6,787 nucleotides of DNA from Clostridiales bacterium. GTDB taxonomy: Bacteria > Bacillota > Clostridia > Monoglobales > Monoglobaceae. Positions within the stretch are counted from its first letter, which is position 1; each line of letters starts with the position of its first letter. The notes beneath the pieces were generated by a model that was not told where the DNA came from, ran no database searches, and saw nothing but the letters and a program-made list of their open reading frames with translations. Positions 6,012-6,787 of the stretch are shown here, piece by piece. The position numbers were made by a program, and so were the translations under genes. The stretch covers positions 1 through 6,787 of the forward strand of contig JAEDLZ010000072.1 in NCBI GenBank assembly GCA_016303265.1, in the 5' to 3' direction.

Positions 6012-6750
6012 ATATTTCGCCTTTCTCATACATTATAATAGGTACAACGGTACTTCCTACCGTTTCCGTTCTCAATATTCGTTTTCCGAGACCTATCTGC
6101 TTAATTCCGCAGTTTAAGGCATATTCCGCCTCGTCATCTGAAAAGCCGCCCTCCGGTCCGACCAAAATTCCCACAGACTTGCCGTGAAAATCCTTGAGAG
6201 TTTCCTTAAGCCCCCGCTCTCCCTTATGACCGAGAACCTCATAGGGCATAATTGCCAAATCAAGCTCTGTCATTAAAGAAACCGCTTTTTTTAAATCAAC
6301 AATCTCGCAAACCTTAGGAATAATACTCCTTCCGCACTGCTTTGCAGCCTCAACCGAAACCTTATTCCATCTTGCTGTTTTTAAGCGTCTTCCCTTTTCG
6401 TCAAGACGGACCACACAGCGCTTCATCTCAACCGGAAAAATTTCATATGCGCCAAGCTCCACAACCTTTTGAACAATCGTCTCCATTTTGCCGCTTTTGG
6501 GAATCCCCTGAAATAAGTAAACCTTAATATCCGGCTCACTTTCAGATATGCGCTTGTCCGAAATACTTGCAATACACTCTTTCGGGGCAATCTGCGTAAG
6601 CTTTGCGGTATATTCAGCCCCGCTCCCGTCGAAAACTATTATTTCATCCCCGACGCTCATACGCAAAACCTTGCAAATATGCGAGGCATCCTCAATAATG
6701 CGAGCCTCATCGCCGTTTATATTCTCGGGGTCGGTGAAAAAACGCCGCAT
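6010..6750 (-). CDS. rsmE: 16S rRNA (uracil-1498-N3)-methyltransferase RsmE
   Basis: This cytosolic SPOUT-class enzyme uses S-adenosylmethionine to methylate N3 of U1498 in helix 44 of 16S rRNA in the 30S subunit. The 246-residue product has the family length and both domains: a PUA-like RNA-binding part at about 1-70 (HICKVLRMSVGDEIIVFDG) and a trefoil-knot methyltransferase part from about 75. Family signatures are KSGKMETIVQKVVELG at 85-100, CVVRLDEK followed by RWNKVSVEAAKQCGR up to 141, LVGPEGGFSDDE at 196-207 and LGKRILRTET at 221-230; the last two build the cofactor-binding knot. The start is supported by AGAGGTGA at 6755-6762. The 24 bases before that site may hold a promoter (TATACTATG on the minus strand) or the end of an upstream gene; in many Firmicutes prmA precedes rsmE. 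The membrane protein gene follows directly downstream. Confidence 0.95.
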   Translation of the reverse strand: MRRFFTDPENINGDEARIIEDASHICKVLRMSVGDEIIVFDGSGAEYTAKLTQIAPKECIASISDKRISESEPDIKVYLFQGIPKSGKMETIVQKVVELGAYEIFPVEMKRCVVRLDEKGRRLKTARWNKVSVEAAKQCGRSIIPKVCEIVDLKKAVSLMTELDLAIMPYEVLGHKGERGLKETLKDFHGKSVGILVGPEGGFSDDEAEYALNCGIKQIGLGKRILRTETVGSTVVPIIMYEKGEI

Positions 6751-6787
6751 AATGTCACCTCTTAAAACAACATATATACATAGTATA

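Overview
This window looks like ordinary chromosome from a low-to-moderate GC Firmicute, probably a clostridium. The evidence is the strong AGGAGG-type ribosome binding sites, the sigma-A type promoter, the U-tract hairpin terminators, the FSA/TalC-like short transaldolase and the BmrC/BmrD-like exporter pair. I cannot place it to genus. No phage, insertion sequence, CRISPR array or replication origin is visible.

Layout. At the left edge is the 3' part of a tRNA-Arg (anticodon CCT) on the plus strand, followed by its terminator. On the minus strand lies a HigA-like XRE antitoxin gene broken by one in-frame TAA (218-505). Upstream of it is a transaldolase (582-1226) with a good promoter and two helically phased A-tracts. 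Across a divergent spacer, the plus strand carries a 43-codon ORF (1504-1635) that resembles the first residues of an AraC-type regulator. This ORF overlaps the true start of two ABC half-transporters (1622-3364 and 3357-5243), which themselves overlap by 8 bases. Converging on them from the right is a minus-strand pair: rsmE (6010-6750) followed after 5 bases by a four-helix membrane protein of unknown function (5459-6004), then a hairpin terminator.

How the genes work together. The two ABC proteins complement each other. The first has Asp in place of the catalytic Glu and Gln in place of the switch His but keeps LSGGQ. The second has intact Glu and His but a modified LSQGQ signature. This is the pattern of a heterodimeric exporter with one active and one degenerate ATP site (BmrCD, LmrCD, TM287/288 type), most likely exporting drugs or lipophilic compounds. 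RsmE methylates 16S rRNA U1498, and the membrane protein appears to be co-transcribed with it.

No clearly new system is visible. The points most worth a second look are the truncated AraC-like or leader ORF overlapping the exporter start, a near-palindrome just inside that ORF, the nonsense-interrupted antitoxin, and the orphan membrane protein whose ribosome binding site sits almost on its ATG.
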